A DNA stretch of 64,000 nt from Advenella kashmirensis W13003 (GTDB lineage: Bacteria; Pseudomonadota; Gammaproteobacteria; Burkholderiales; Burkholderiaceae_B). The stretch is taken from NCBI RefSeq assembly GCF_000506985.1, contig NZ_KI650980.1:434001-498000 (forward strand). The letters are read 5' to 3'. The position numbers were made by a program, and so were the translations under genes. Positions 10,728-19,243 of this stretch are shown here, in pieces. The notes below the pieces were generated by a model that was given only the letters and a program-made list of their open reading frames with translations, was not told the DNA's origin and did no database searches. Position 1 is the stretch's first letter. Each line of letters starts with the position of its first letter.

Positions 10728-11500
10728 TGCGTTTTGACGTCATCACGCTGTTTCCGGAGCTCTTCACTGCCGTGAGTGATTCCGGTGTGACGGGCAGGGC
10801 GCATCGCCAGGGCGTCTGGTCTCTGAATACCTGGAATCCCAGAGATTACACCAGCGATGTGCACCATACGGTCGATGACCGCCCCTACGGCGGCGGACCC
10901 GGCATGGTGATGCTGAGCCAGCCACTGGAAAGTGCACTGCTCGCGGTGCGTTCGCATCAGCAAACCGGCGGCGCGGCGCGCCTGCCTGTCATTCTTATGA
11001 GTCCGGTGGGCCGCCGATTCGATCAGGCCCAGGCGCAACTGCTTGCTCAGGGGCCGGGAGCGGTGTTGCTCTGTGGTCGTTACGAAGGCATCGACCAGCG
11101 CTTTATCGACCAGTACGTTGATGATGAATTGTCCTTGGGTGATTTTGTACTGTCGGGCGGTGAGATCGCCGCCATGGCGATCATGGATGCAACCGTGCGG
11201 CTCTTGCCTAATGTTTTGCATACGGCCGATTCGGCGATACAGGATTCTTTTCAGTCTTCATTGTCAGGCCTGCTGGACAGCCCGCATTATACGCGTCCCG
11301 AGGTGTTCAATGGGGTTCCGGTGCCTGCTGTTTTGTCGTCCGGACATCACCGCAATATCGCGCGCTGGCGGCGCGAAGCGTCCTTGAGATTAACCGCGAA
11401 TCGTCGTCCCGACCTTATTGTTGTTGCACGGGAAAAAGGTTGGCTAAGTAAAGAGGATGAAGCCTTTTTACAATCGCTGTCGTCGCCCGGGGAACGTTAG
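10727..11500 (+). CDS. trmD: tRNA (guanine-N1)-methyltransferase
   Basis: Methylates G37 of tRNAs with S-adenosylmethionine, preventing +1 frameshifts. The 257-residue SPOUT protein begins [13 protein letters not shown] and shows [26 protein letters not shown] and the cofactor-knot segment [12 protein letters not shown]. The ATG overlaps the rimM stop. The usual next gene of this operon, rplS, is absent; a luciferase-like oxidoreductase follows instead. Confidence 0.97.
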   Translation: MRFDVITLFPELFTAVSDSGVTGRAHRQGVWSLNTWNPRDYTSDVHHTVDDRPYGGGPGMVMLSQPLESALLAVRSHQQTGGAARLPVILMSPVGRRFDQAQAQLLAQGPGAVLLCGRYEGIDQRFIDQYVDDELSLGDFVLSGGEIAAMAIMDATVRLLPNVLHTADSAIQDSFQSSLSGLLDSPHYTRPEVFNGVPVPAVLSSGHHRNIARWRREASLRLTANRRPDLIVVAREKGWLSKEDEAFLQSLSSPGER

Positions 11501-11618
11501 TTCACGACCGTATTAAGGGTAGGGGGTTTTGCCTTTTTTGTTTCCTGCCTGTATTATTATTGCTTAGTCAATTATTTTCCGCCAGATTAACAAATCCGCA
11601 ACGCCAGACGTCGCCTGC

Positions 11619-11634
11619 GGCCTGCTGCCAGGCC
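11619..11634 (+). repeat. Small hairpin after trmD
   Basis: GGCCTG/CAGGCC stem with a four-base loop, followed by CTGTTTCGGTTT. It may be a weak end signal for the rpsP operon; the T tract is interrupted. The rest of the 11501-11711 spacer shows nothing else clear. Confidence 0.3.
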
Positions 11635-11711
11635 CTGTTTCGGTTTGTGTCATCCCCGGCGGGTGCTGCGGACCATTGGCCTGCGTCCCTTATCTGTATA
11701 GTGAGGTTGTT

Positions 11712-12704
11712 GTGATTCCATTTTCAGTGCTTGATCTGTCTCCCGTCAATGAAGGTGAAACCACCCGTGAAGCGTTGCATCACTCGCTGAAGCTGGCGCA
11801 AACCGCTGAAAAGCATGGCTATCGCCGCTTCTGGATGGCGGAGCACCACAATATGCCCGGTATTGCCAGCGCCGCGACTTCGGTGGCGCTGGGGTTTATC
11901 GGCGCCGGCACGCAATCGATCCGCATAGGTTCGGGCGGCGTCATGTTGCCCAACCATTCGCCATTGGTCATTGCCGAGCAGTTTGGTACGTTGGCCTCGC
12001 TATATCCGGATCGTGTTGATCTGGGGCTGGGGCGGGCACCGGGTACCGATATGACCACCGCACGGGCGCTGCGGCGGGATATTCACGCTGCGGCCGAACG
12101 ATTCCCGCAGGATGTTCAGGAGTTACGGGCTTATTTTGAGGATGAGCAGCCCGGACAGGCTGTGCGGGCGGTGCCCGGCGCCGGTTTGCGCGTCCCTTTA
12201 TGGCTGCTGGGCTCAAGTCTGTATAGTGCCCAGCTGGCAGCGCATCTGGGCCTGCCTTTTGCATTCGCATCGCATTTTGCGCCGACTGACCTGATGCCCG
12301 CGCTCTCGGTTTACCGAAGCATGTTCAAGCCATCGGCCTATCTGGACAAACCGTACGCCATGGCCTGTGTCAATGTCATCGCAGCCGATTCCGACGAAGA
12401 GGCGCGTTTTCACTATACCTCCATGCAACTGGCCTCGGTTCAGCTGTTTCGCGGCAAACCCGGCAAAATGCCGCCGCCGGTCAAGGACCTGGATGCGCTG
12501 GTCACCCCCATGGAAAAGGCGGGCGTTGAGCAGAAACTGGCGTATTCAATGGTGGGTTCGCCGGCCACGGTCCGGCATGGCGTCGAACGTTTTATCGAGG
12601 CGACCGGCGTCAATGAGCTGATGATCACCGCGCGCATCTACGACGTGCAGGCCAGGTTGCGCTCTCTGGAACTGACCGCGCCCATTTTTGCGCCAGCTGC
12701 CTGA
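11712..12704 (+). CDS. LLM-class flavin-dependent oxidoreductase
   Basis: A 330-residue luciferase-like TIM-barrel oxidoreductase of the YhbW type, beginning [14 protein letters not shown] and containing [34 protein letters not shown] and [10 protein letters not shown]. These proteins use reduced FMN supplied by a separate reductase; substrates of this branch are unknown. The GTG at 11712 was chosen because the family starts at [10 protein letters not shown] and a GAGG site precedes it; the open frame runs 12 codons further upstream. It occupies the place where rplS normally follows trmD. Confidence 0.85.
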   Translation: MIPFSVLDLSPVNEGETTREALHHSLKLAQTAEKHGYRRFWMAEHHNMPGIASAATSVALGFIGAGTQSIRIGSGGVMLPNHSPLVIAEQFGTLASLYPDRVDLGLGRAPGTDMTTARALRRDIHAAAERFPQDVQELRAYFEDEQPGQAVRAVPGAGLRVPLWLLGSSLYSAQLAAHLGLPFAFASHFAPTDLMPALSVYRSMFKPSAYLDKPYAMACVNVIAADSDEEARFHYTSMQLASVQLFRGKPGKMPPPVKDLDALVTPMEKAGVEQKLAYSMVGSPATVRHGVERFIEATGVNELMITARIYDVQARLRSLELTAPIFAPAA

Positions 12705-13003
12705 AATTAGTGCGTTTGGCACGCAGGCAAATTGTGCAGTTTTGTCAGTTTTGTGTGCGTTGCACAACTGTTTTTGTCAAGCTGCGCGATCGTGATGCGC
12801 AGAAGGCATCAAAGTTGTGCTGCGCACTAAATATTTGGCTTAATGCTATTTTCACTTGAATTTAAAGCGTGTATGATTTAAGTATCGTTCGCCGGCGGCA
12901 TTTTGTCCGGCTTAGCATCTTGATTTTTAAGAAAAAAACGCTATATAACTCATACCGAAACGTAAATATTTCTTGCCTTTCTTAGGGTTTTCCATCACAC
13001 TAT
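12705..13003. other. AT-rich intergenic region before the phosphatase gene
   Basis: No gene recognised. It contains the inverted repeat TTGTG-N7-CACAA near 12750-12766 and an AT-rich stretch at 12830-12885 that probably includes the promoter of the tyrosine phosphatase, but no hexamer pair is convincing. Confidence 0.35.
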
Positions 13004-13501
13004 ATGGCTATGGTCACTAAAGTTCTTTTTGTATGCATGGGCAATATCTGTCGCTCTCCCGCTGCGGAGGGGGTCTTTCGTCGCCTGGTCGAAGAGGCAG
13101 GCTTACAGGATTCCATTACGACAGACTCGGCCGGAACTCAGGACTACCATCTTGGTGATCCTCCGGATGGTCGCGCCCAATTGGTTTCCCGAAAACGCGG
13201 CTACGACATTTCGCAATGTCGTGCGCGGCAGGTTACTGTCAGCGATTTCAAGGAATTTGACCTGATCCTCGCAATGGATTGGGAAAATCTCTCTTATTTG
13301 CAGCAAATCTGCCCCAAACCGCAGCAGCACAAATTAATGTTGCTGATGCGCTTTGCCAACGACTACGAAGAGGCAACCGTTCCGGACCCTTACTATGGTG
13401 GTCTGGACAGCTTCACGCGTATGCTCGATTATCTCGAAGACGCCTGTCAGGGGGTTTTTGAAATCATCAGCAAGCGGGTCAAACAATATCAGGCTGCCTA
13501 A
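13004..13501 (+). CDS. Low-molecular-weight protein tyrosine phosphatase
   Basis: A 165-residue cytosolic phosphatase. The P-loop is CMGNICRSP with nucleophile Cys11 and Arg17, and the general acid lies in VPDPYYGG. Nothing around it resembles an exopolysaccharide or tyrosine-kinase locus, so the target is unknown. It sits directly upstream of the ISC operon, but 297 bases and a separate iscR promoter lie between. Start could also be the second methionine, two codons later. Confidence 0.93.
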   Translation: MAMVTKVLFVCMGNICRSPAAEGVFRRLVEEAGLQDSITTDSAGTQDYHLGDPPDGRAQLVSRKRGYDISQCRARQVTVSDFKEFDLILAMDWENLSYLQQICPKPQQHKLMLLMRFANDYEEATVPDPYYGGLDSFTRMLDYLEDACQGVFEIISKRVKQYQAA

Positions 13502-13727
13502 GCGCAGTACACGCCGGGTTGGATCTGGTTCGCCGTTCCAGCCCCCGAGCAAACCCGTTCACTACGCAAGAATTCAGGCCAGGCAATAGGGCGCCACGCT
13601 ATTGTCCTCAACGCCCCTCGGCGTCCATGCTCATGGAGCAGCTGCCCGCCCCGGCGCACTGACCTGCAGCGATCCTTCTTCCGCCATTTCGGCCCCGCTG
13701 CAACACCTTTTATTTTGCATTGCATTA

Positions 13728-13750
13728 ATCCCTAGTAATTTACTAGGGAT
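13728..13750 (+). promoter_or_regulatory. Upstream palindrome in the iscR promoter (candidate IscR operator 1)
   Basis: Perfect inverted repeat ATCCCTAGTAA (13728-13738), one central T, TTACTAGGGAT (13740-13750); it extends one more pair outward. Its core AGTAA-T-TTACT is the same as that of the second palindrome. It overlaps the expected -35 region. Assignment to IscR rests on position and on shared symmetry with the second site. Confidence 0.6.
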
Positions 13751-13755
13751 TTTGC

Positions 13756-13761
13756 TATACT
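13756..13761 (+). promoter_or_regulatory. Candidate -10 element of the isc promoter
   Basis: TATACT lies between the two palindromes, 37 bases before the iscR start codon. No good -35 is present at 16-18 bases upstream, because that stretch is occupied by the first palindrome. Confidence 0.5.
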
Positions 13762-13781
13762 TGAGTAAATTACTCGGTTTA
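13757..13781 (+). promoter_or_regulatory. Second palindrome, type-1 IscR operator candidate
   Basis: Inverted repeat GAGTAA-A-TTACTC (13763-13775) inside ATACTTGAG...CTCGGTTTA. Compared by eye with the E. coli type-1 IscR consensus (ATASYYGACT, four-base centre, AGTCRRSTAT), about 20 of 25 positions agree. It overlaps the -10 and likely transcription start. Its centre is 30 bases from that of the first palindrome, about three helical turns. Confidence 0.7.
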
Positions 13782-13798
13782 CTGGCAAAGGATTCGCT

Positions 13799-14302
13799 AT
13801 GCGTCTTACTACAAAAGGTCGTTTCGCTGTTACCGCCATGATTGATCTCGCTTTGCGCCAAAATGGCGGGCCCATCACGCTTGCGGCAATCAGCGAGCGC
13901 CAGAACATTTCTCTTTCCTACCTGGAACAGCTTTTCGGCAAATTACGCCGTCATGAGCTGGTTGACAGTGTGCGCGGTCCTGGCGGCGGTTATTCGCTGG
14001 CCAAATTCGCGCGCGACATCACCATCGCCGATATCATTTTTGCGGTTGATGAGCCGATTGATGCGACCAGCTGTGGCAGTAAAACGGACTGTTCCACCGG
14101 TAAAAACGGCGCGCTCAACGGCAAATGCATGACGCATGATCTTTGGACGCGGCTGAACCGCACGGTGGTCGATTATCTTGATTCCGTTTCCCTGCAGGAT
14201 CTGGTCGACCAGCAGCGCATGCGCCAGCTTGAACATCAGGCGGATGCCCCAGTTGTACAAATGAAAAAGACACCGGATGCCCTGGCATCTGTCATCGCTT
14301 AA
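13799..14302 (+). CDS. iscR: Fe-S cluster-responsive transcriptional regulator IscR
   Basis: Rrf2-family regulator, 167 residues, that represses the isc operon when loaded with a [2Fe-2S] cluster. The winged helix spans about residues 1-75 (MRLTTKGRFAVTAMIDLAL, GPGGGYSLAK). Cluster ligands are Cys92, Cys98, Cys110 and His113. In E. coli IscR they are Cys92, Cys98, Cys104 and His107, so the loop between the second and third cysteines is six residues longer here (STGKNGALNGK). It is the first gene of the ISC operon; iscS follows after 15 bases. The paired palindromes upstream fit autorepression. Confidence 0.95.
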   Translation: MRLTTKGRFAVTAMIDLALRQNGGPITLAAISERQNISLSYLEQLFGKLRRHELVDSVRGPGGGYSLAKFARDITIADIIFAVDEPIDATSCGSKTDCSTGKNGALNGKCMTHDLWTRLNRTVVDYLDSVSLQDLVDQQRMRQLEHQADAPVVQMKKTPDALASVIA

Positions 14303-14317
14303 TCAGTGGAGTATAGA

Positions 14318-15529
14318 ATGCTTAAATTACCCGTTTATCTGGACTATTCAGCAACCACCCCGGTTGACCCTGAGGTAGTTGAGAAAATGGTGCCATGGCT
14401 TTACGAAGAGTTTGGTAACCCGGCTTCCCGCAGCCATTCCTTTGGCTGGACAGCGGAAGAGGCCGTCGAAAAGGCCAGAAAGCAGGTTGCTGATCTGGTC
14501 AACGCCGATCCGCGTGAAATTGTGTGGACCTCTGGCGCAACCGAATCAGACAACCTGGCCATCAAAGGCGCTGCCCAATTTTATAAAGAACGCGGCAAGC
14601 ACTTGATTACGGTAAAAACCGAGCACAAAGCGGTGCTGGATACCATGCGTGAGCTGGAGCGCCAGGGCTTTGAAGTCACCTATCTGAACGTTCAGGACAA
14701 TGGGCTGATCGACATGGACGTGCTTAAGGCTGCGATTCGTCCCGATACAACGCTTATTTCCGTCATGTATGTCAATAACGAAATCGGCGTGATCCAGGAT
14801 ATCCCCGCCATCGGAGAACTGTGCCGCGAAAAAGGCATTATTTTCCACGTCGATGCTGCACAGGCAACCGGCAAGGTTGATATTGATCTGGCCACGCTCA
14901 AAGTGGACCTGATGTCCTTTTCTGCACACAAAACTTACGGCCCCAAAGGCATCGGTGCCCTGTACATCCGCCGTAAGCCACGGGTTCGCATCGAAGCGCA
15001 AATGCACGGTGGCGGTCATGAACGCGGTTTCCGTTCCGGCACACTGGCAACCCACCAGATCGTGGGCATGGGCGAAGCGTTCCGTCTGGCCAAGGAAAAA
15101 GGCCACGCCGAAAACGAACGTATCCGCGCACTGCGCGATCGCTTGTGGAATGGCCTGTCGACCATCGAAGAAGTGTATTTGAATGGCGATATGGAAAAAC
15201 GCGTCCCGCATAATCTGAATGTGAGCTTCAATTATGTCGAAGGCGAGTCACTGATCATGGCGATCAAGGAATTGGCGGTCTCCAGCGGCTCTGCCTGTAC
15301 CTCTGCCAGTCTTGAACCTTCTTATGTATTGCGGGCACTGGGTCGTAACGACGAACTGGCACACAGTTCCATTCGCTTTACCATCGGCCGGTTTACCACC
15401 GAAGCCGAAATCGATTATACGGTCGAACTGATTAAATCCCGTGTCGACAAACTGCGCGATATGTCACCCTTGTGGGAAATGGCCAAGGAAGGCATCGATC
15501 TGAACAGTGTTCAGTGGGCAGCGCATTAA
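14318..15529 (+). CDS. iscS: Cysteine desulfurase IscS
   Basis: PLP enzyme that takes sulfur from cysteine for cluster assembly and tRNA thiolation. The 403-residue chain shows [15 protein letters not shown], the PLP lysine Lys205 in [10 protein letters not shown], and the persulfide cysteine Cys327 in [13 protein letters not shown] 14318 follows a GGAG site and gives the standard N-terminus [10 protein letters not shown]; four in-frame codons upstream are ignored. It sits between iscR and iscU. Confidence 0.97.
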   Translation: MLKLPVYLDYSATTPVDPEVVEKMVPWLYEEFGNPASRSHSFGWTAEEAVEKARKQVADLVNADPREIVWTSGATESDNLAIKGAAQFYKERGKHLITVKTEHKAVLDTMRELERQGFEVTYLNVQDNGLIDMDVLKAAIRPDTTLISVMYVNNEIGVIQDIPAIGELCREKGIIFHVDAAQATGKVDIDLATLKVDLMSFSAHKTYGPKGIGALYIRRKPRVRIEAQMHGGGHERGFRSGTLATHQIVGMGEAFRLAKEKGHAENERIRALRDRLWNGLSTIEEVYLNGDMEKRVPHNLNVSFNYVEGESLIMAIKELAVSSGSACTSASLEPSYVLRALGRNDELAHSSIRFTIGRFTTEAEIDYTVELIKSRVDKLRDMSPLWEMAKEGIDLNSVQWAAH

Positions 15530-15549
15530 CAGTTTCAGGAGAAATTATC

Positions 15550-15933
15550 ATGGCATACAGCAACAAAGTTCTTGATCACTATGAAAATCCCCGTAACGTC
15601 GGTTCGTTCGAGAAAGGCGACGAATCGGTCGGTACCGGTATGGTGGGTGCGCCTGCCTGTGGCGACGTGATGAAATTGCAAATCAAGGTCAACCAGGAAG
15701 GCGTGATCGAAGACGCACGCTTTAAAACCTATGGTTGCGGTTCTGCGATTGCTTCCAGCTCGCTCGTGACTGAGTGGGTCAAAGGCAAGACGCTGGATCA
15801 GGCGCTCGACATCCGCAATAAGCAGATTGCCGAAGAGCTGGCGCTGCCGCCCGTTAAAATTCACTGCTCCATCCTGGCTGAAGACGCCATCAAAGCGGCC
15901 GTTCAGGATTACAAAGACAAGCATACGGTTTAA
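15550..15933 (+). CDS. iscU: Fe-S cluster scaffold IscU
   Basis: A 127-residue scaffold on which IscS and ferredoxin build [2Fe-2S] clusters. Ligand cysteines are Cys37 (GAPACGD), Cys63 (TYGCGSA) and Cys106 (KIHCSILA). LPPVK at 99-103 is the HscA recognition motif. The ATG at 15550 has an AGGAG site; the open frame runs 26 codons further into iscS but those are shadow sequence. Confidence 0.98.
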   Translation: MAYSNKVLDHYENPRNVGSFEKGDESVGTGMVGAPACGDVMKLQIKVNQEGVIEDARFKTYGCGSAIASSSLVTEWVKGKTLDQALDIRNKQIAEELALPPVKIHCSILAEDAIKAAVQDYKDKHTV

Positions 15934-15938
15934 ACGTT

Positions 15939-16262
15939 ATGGCCATTACCTTATCCGAAAAAGCGGCGCAGCACATTGAACGCTACCTCCAAAAGCGTGG
16001 TAAGGGCATTGGTTTGCGCCTGGGCGTACGCACTACCGGTTGTTCCGGCATGGCGTACAAACTGGAATACGTAGATGAACCTGACACGGCTGACGAAGTC
16101 TTTGAAAGCCATGGTGTGAAGGTGTTTGTCGATGCGAAAAGCCTGCCCTATATCGATGGCACAGAGCTTGATTACGCCCGTGAAGGATTGAATGAAGGCT
16201 TCAAATTCACCAATCCGAACGAAAAAGCCAGCTGCGGCTGCGGCGAATCATTTACGGTGTAA
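15939..16262 (+). CDS. iscA: A-type Fe-S carrier IscA
   Basis: A 107-residue carrier that moves clusters to apo-targets. The three ligand cysteines are in [10 protein letters not shown] and the C-terminal SCGCGESF. It lies five bases after iscU and two before hscB, with no internal promoter visible. Confidence 0.97.
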   Translation: MAITLSEKAAQHIERYLQKRGKGIGLRLGVRTTGCSGMAYKLEYVDEPDTADEVFESHGVKVFVDAKSLPYIDGTELDYAREGLNEGFKFTNPNEKASCGCGESFTV

Positions 16263-16264
16263 AC

Positions 16265-16792
16265 GTGACAGAGCAGGTTGCATCGCATTTCGCCTTATTC
16301 GGTTTACCGCAGCAGTTCGCCCTGTCCCTGCCGGAACTGGAGCAGGCATGGAAGACCGTGTCTGCCCGGGTTCATCCGGACCGTTTTTCGACTGCCTCGG
16401 CGGCTGAAAAGCGGGTCGCCATGCAGTGGTCGTCCCGTATCAATGAAGCCTACCAGGTGCTAAGCAATCCGCTATCGCGCGCCCGCTATTTGTGTGAACA
16501 GGCGGGTGGCGATGTCGGCGCCGAGAACAACACGGCCATGGCGCCGAAGTTTCTCATGGCCCAGATGGAATGGCACGAAGAACTGGACGAACTGCGCGAC
16601 AAACCCGATGCGGATCGTGTGCGCCAGTTTCTGGGCACGCTGGAACAGGCCGAATCCGAACTGTACGCGCAACTGGCAACCCTGATCGACGTCGAAAAAA
16701 ATATTCCGGCAGCCACCGCAAAAGTGCGCGAAGGCATGTTCATTTCGAAAATTCACCAGGACGCCAAAGCGTTGCTGCGTCACTCTAAATAA
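16265..16792 (+). CDS. hscB: Co-chaperone HscB
   Basis: J-domain protein that delivers IscU to HscA and stimulates its ATPase. The 175 residues contain the J domain at about 6-75, with the HPDRF form of the HPD motif, followed by a three-helix C-terminal domain for IscU binding. Start is GTG at 16265, three bases after the iscA stop, which preserves the family N-terminus. Confidence 0.95.
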   Translation: MTEQVASHFALFGLPQQFALSLPELEQAWKTVSARVHPDRFSTASAAEKRVAMQWSSRINEAYQVLSNPLSRARYLCEQAGGDVGAENNTAMAPKFLMAQMEWHEELDELRDKPDADRVRQFLGTLEQAESELYAQLATLIDVEKNIPAATAKVREGMFISKIHQDAKALLRHSK

Positions 16793-16805
16793 AGTCTCAA
16801 TTAGC

Positions 16806-18668
16806 ATGGCACTCTTACAGATTTCCGAACCCGGAGACGCTCCGGTTCCTCATCAGCGTCGGTTCGCCGTCGGCATTGATCTGGGTACAACGCATTCGCT
16901 GGTCGCGGCCGTTCGCAACAGTATTCCCGAAACACTGGCCGATGAAGAGGGCAAGGAGTTGTTGCCTTCTGTCGTACGTTATCTGGATGGACAGAGCGTT
17001 GAAATTGGCTATCCGGCCGTGCGCAAGCAAAACAGCGATCCCCTGAATACGCTGGTTTCCGTCAAACGCCTGATGGGCCGCTCGTATGATGAAGCGGTCA
17101 GTATGAACCTGCCTTATGAATTTACGCCGGGCGAGGGCACAGTCCGTATCCACACCCGACAGGGTGACAAGACACCGGTTGATGTCTCTGCACAAATTCT
17201 GGCCAAACTGCGCCAGCGGGCCGAAGACGCGTTGGGAGATGACCTGGTTGGCGCGGTGATTACCGTTCCTGCCTATTTTGATGACACCCAGCGCCAGGCG
17301 ACACGTGATGCAGCCCGTGTGGCGGGCCTCAATGTGCTGCGTTTGCTGAACGAACCCACAGCAGCTGCCATTGCCTATGGGCTGGATAACGCATCAGAAG
17401 GCGTCTTTGCCGTTTACGATCTGGGTGGCGGTACCTTTGATATTTCCATCCTGCGCCTGAGTAAAGGTGTATTTGAGGTCGTGGCCACGGGCGGTGATAC
17501 GCAACTGGGTGGCGATGATTTTGACGAAGCCATTGTGGCCGATATCATGAAGCATCACAGCCAGGAAGCATTGACTATGTCAGACCGCCGGCTGCTGTTG
17601 AGCCGGGCCCGCCAGATGCGTGAGAAACTGTCGGGCACCACCAAAGCGGCATTTGAAGTGTCGCTGTCAAACGGACTGAACATCGATCAGATGTTCCCGC
17701 AGAATCATTTTGAAAATATCACGCGTCACCTGGTCAGCCGTACGCTGACGCTGGTCGATGATGTACTGCATAGTGCCGGCCTGACGCCAGAGCAAATCAA
17801 CGGTGTTGTGCTGGTGGGCGGTGCGACCCGCATGCCCGTCGTGCGTAATCGCGTGCGTGAATATTTTAACCAGCAACCCCTGACAGACCTGGACCCGGAT
17901 AAAGTGGTTGCGCTGGGCGCCGCCCGTCAGGCCCACCTGCTCGCAGGCAACCGCGCGCCCGGCGAAGACTGGCTGCTGCTGGATGTGACGCCACTGTCGC
18001 TGGGTCTGGAGACCATGGGCGGTCTGGTGGAAAAAATCATTCCTCGTAACAGCACGATTCCCGTGGCACGAGCTCAGGAATTTACCACCTATAAAGACGG
18101 CCAGACTGCCATGAGCATTCACGTGCTGCAGGGTGAACGCGATCTGGTGACGGACTGTCGCTCGCTGGCGCGTTTTGAGCTGCGTGATATTCCTCCAATG
18201 GTGGCGGGTGCGGCACGTATTCGCGTCACGTTTCAGGTGGATGCCGATGGCCTGCTGAGTGTGACTGCGTCCGAGCAAAGCACGGGCAAAGAAGCGCAGA
18301 TTACCGTCAAGCCGTCCTATGGCCTGACGGACGAGCAGATCACTGCCATGTTGCAGGAAAGCATGCAGAACGCCGGTGAAGACGCACAGCAACGCATGTT
18401 GCGTGAGCAACAGGTGGATGCACGCCAGTTGCTCGATTCGGTCAAGGCTGCCATGGATAAAGACCGCGATTTGCTGAGCGAAGACGAAATCCGCGAGATT
18501 ACCGAACACATTGAATCGCTGTCTGGCCTGTCCGACAGTGATGATATTCAGGATTGGCGCGATGCGACCGACAGGCTGGCCAAAGCGACCGATGACTTTG
18601 CCGCGCGCCGCATGGACAGAAGCATTCGCGATGCGCTTTCCGGCAAATCGCTGAATGATATTGCTTAA
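16806..18668 (+). CDS. hscA: Fe-S assembly chaperone HscA
   Basis: Specialised Hsp70, 620 residues, that releases clusters from IscU. The ATPase domain begins [15 protein letters not shown] and contains [30 protein letters not shown] and [13 protein letters not shown]. The peptide-binding domain follows from about residue 390 ([14 protein letters not shown]) and then a helical lid. It recognises the LPPVK site of IscU. Coupled to hscB (13 bases). Confidence 0.97.
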   Translation: MALLQISEPGDAPVPHQRRFAVGIDLGTTHSLVAAVRNSIPETLADEEGKELLPSVVRYLDGQSVEIGYPAVRKQNSDPLNTLVSVKRLMGRSYDEAVSMNLPYEFTPGEGTVRIHTRQGDKTPVDVSAQILAKLRQRAEDALGDDLVGAVITVPAYFDDTQRQATRDAARVAGLNVLRLLNEPTAAAIAYGLDNASEGVFAVYDLGGGTFDISILRLSKGVFEVVATGGDTQLGGDDFDEAIVADIMKHHSQEALTMSDRRLLLSRARQMREKLSGTTKAAFEVSLSNGLNIDQMFPQNHFENITRHLVSRTLTLVDDVLHSAGLTPEQINGVVLVGGATRMPVVRNRVREYFNQQPLTDLDPDKVVALGAARQAHLLAGNRAPGEDWLLLDVTPLSLGLETMGGLVEKIIPRNSTIPVARAQEFTTYKDGQTAMSIHVLQGERDLVTDCRSLARFELRDIPPMVAGAARIRVTFQVDADGLLSVTASEQSTGKEAQITVKPSYGLTDEQITAMLQESMQNAGEDAQQRMLREQQVDARQLLDSVKAAMDKDRDLLSEDEIREITEHIESLSGLSDSDDIQDWRDATDRLAKATDDFAARRMDRSIRDALSGKSLNDIA

Positions 18669-18693
18669 AAATACAGTATAACGGACCCCATTT

Positions 18694-19035
18694 ATGCCCA
18701 AGATTACAGTCTTACCGCACCCCGACGTCTGCCCCGATGGCGCGGTCATTAATGACGCGCCCGAAGGTACGTCCATTTGCCGCATCCTGCTGGACAATCA
18801 TATCGAGATCGAACACGCCTGTGAGCTGTCCTGCGCCTGCACGACCTGCCACGTGGTGGTCAAGGAAGGCTTTAACTCGCTGGAAGAGGCGAGCGACGAC
18901 GAAGAGGACCTGCTGGATAAGGCCTGGGGCCTGACCTCGGTGTCTCGTTTGTCTTGCCAGGCTTTGGTGGCTGATCAGGATCTGGTTGTGGAAATTCCCA
19001 AGTACACGATTAATCATGCTAAGGAAAATCACTGA
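18694..19035 (+). CDS. fdx: ISC-type [2Fe-2S] ferredoxin
   Basis: A 113-residue adrenodoxin-like ferredoxin that supplies electrons to cluster assembly on IscU. Ligands are Cys43, Cys49 and Cys52 (CELSCACTTC) and a fourth cysteine in SRLSCQAL. It is the last gene of the operon: no iscX follows, the next 105 bases have no open frame for it, and a terminator comes at 19141. Confidence 0.96.
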   Translation: MPKITVLPHPDVCPDGAVINDAPEGTSICRILLDNHIEIEHACELSCACTTCHVVVKEGFNSLEEASDDEEDLLDKAWGLTSVSRLSCQALVADQDLVVEIPKYTINHAKENH

Positions 19036-19140
19036 TTACCAAATGGATACTTTCCTGGCTAGTTAATGACGCGACCAAAAAAATAATGCCCCTTAGGTAG
19101 CCAGATACTTATGTGTTGGAAGGCGGCAGATCAGTAACTC

Positions 19141-19185
19141 AAGGCCTGAGCAAGGTATAGTACCGGGCTCAGGCCTTTTCGTTTT
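19141..19185 (+). terminator. Terminator of the isc operon
   Basis: Perfect 11-bp stem AAGGCCTGAGC (19141-19151) with GCTCAGGCCTT (19167-19177), then TTTTCGTTTT. The stem begins with AA and lies between convergent transcription units, so it may act on both strands. Confidence 0.85.
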
Positions 19186-19243
19186 ATCTTGATATGGTAA
19201 TGCTAAGAGCAATGGCTATACCAATATAGAAAGTATGTTGCTC

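Noticed and set aside
17667-18797. A 376-codon minus-strand open frame
   Set aside because: It is antisense to hscA and fdx and has no recognisable domain.
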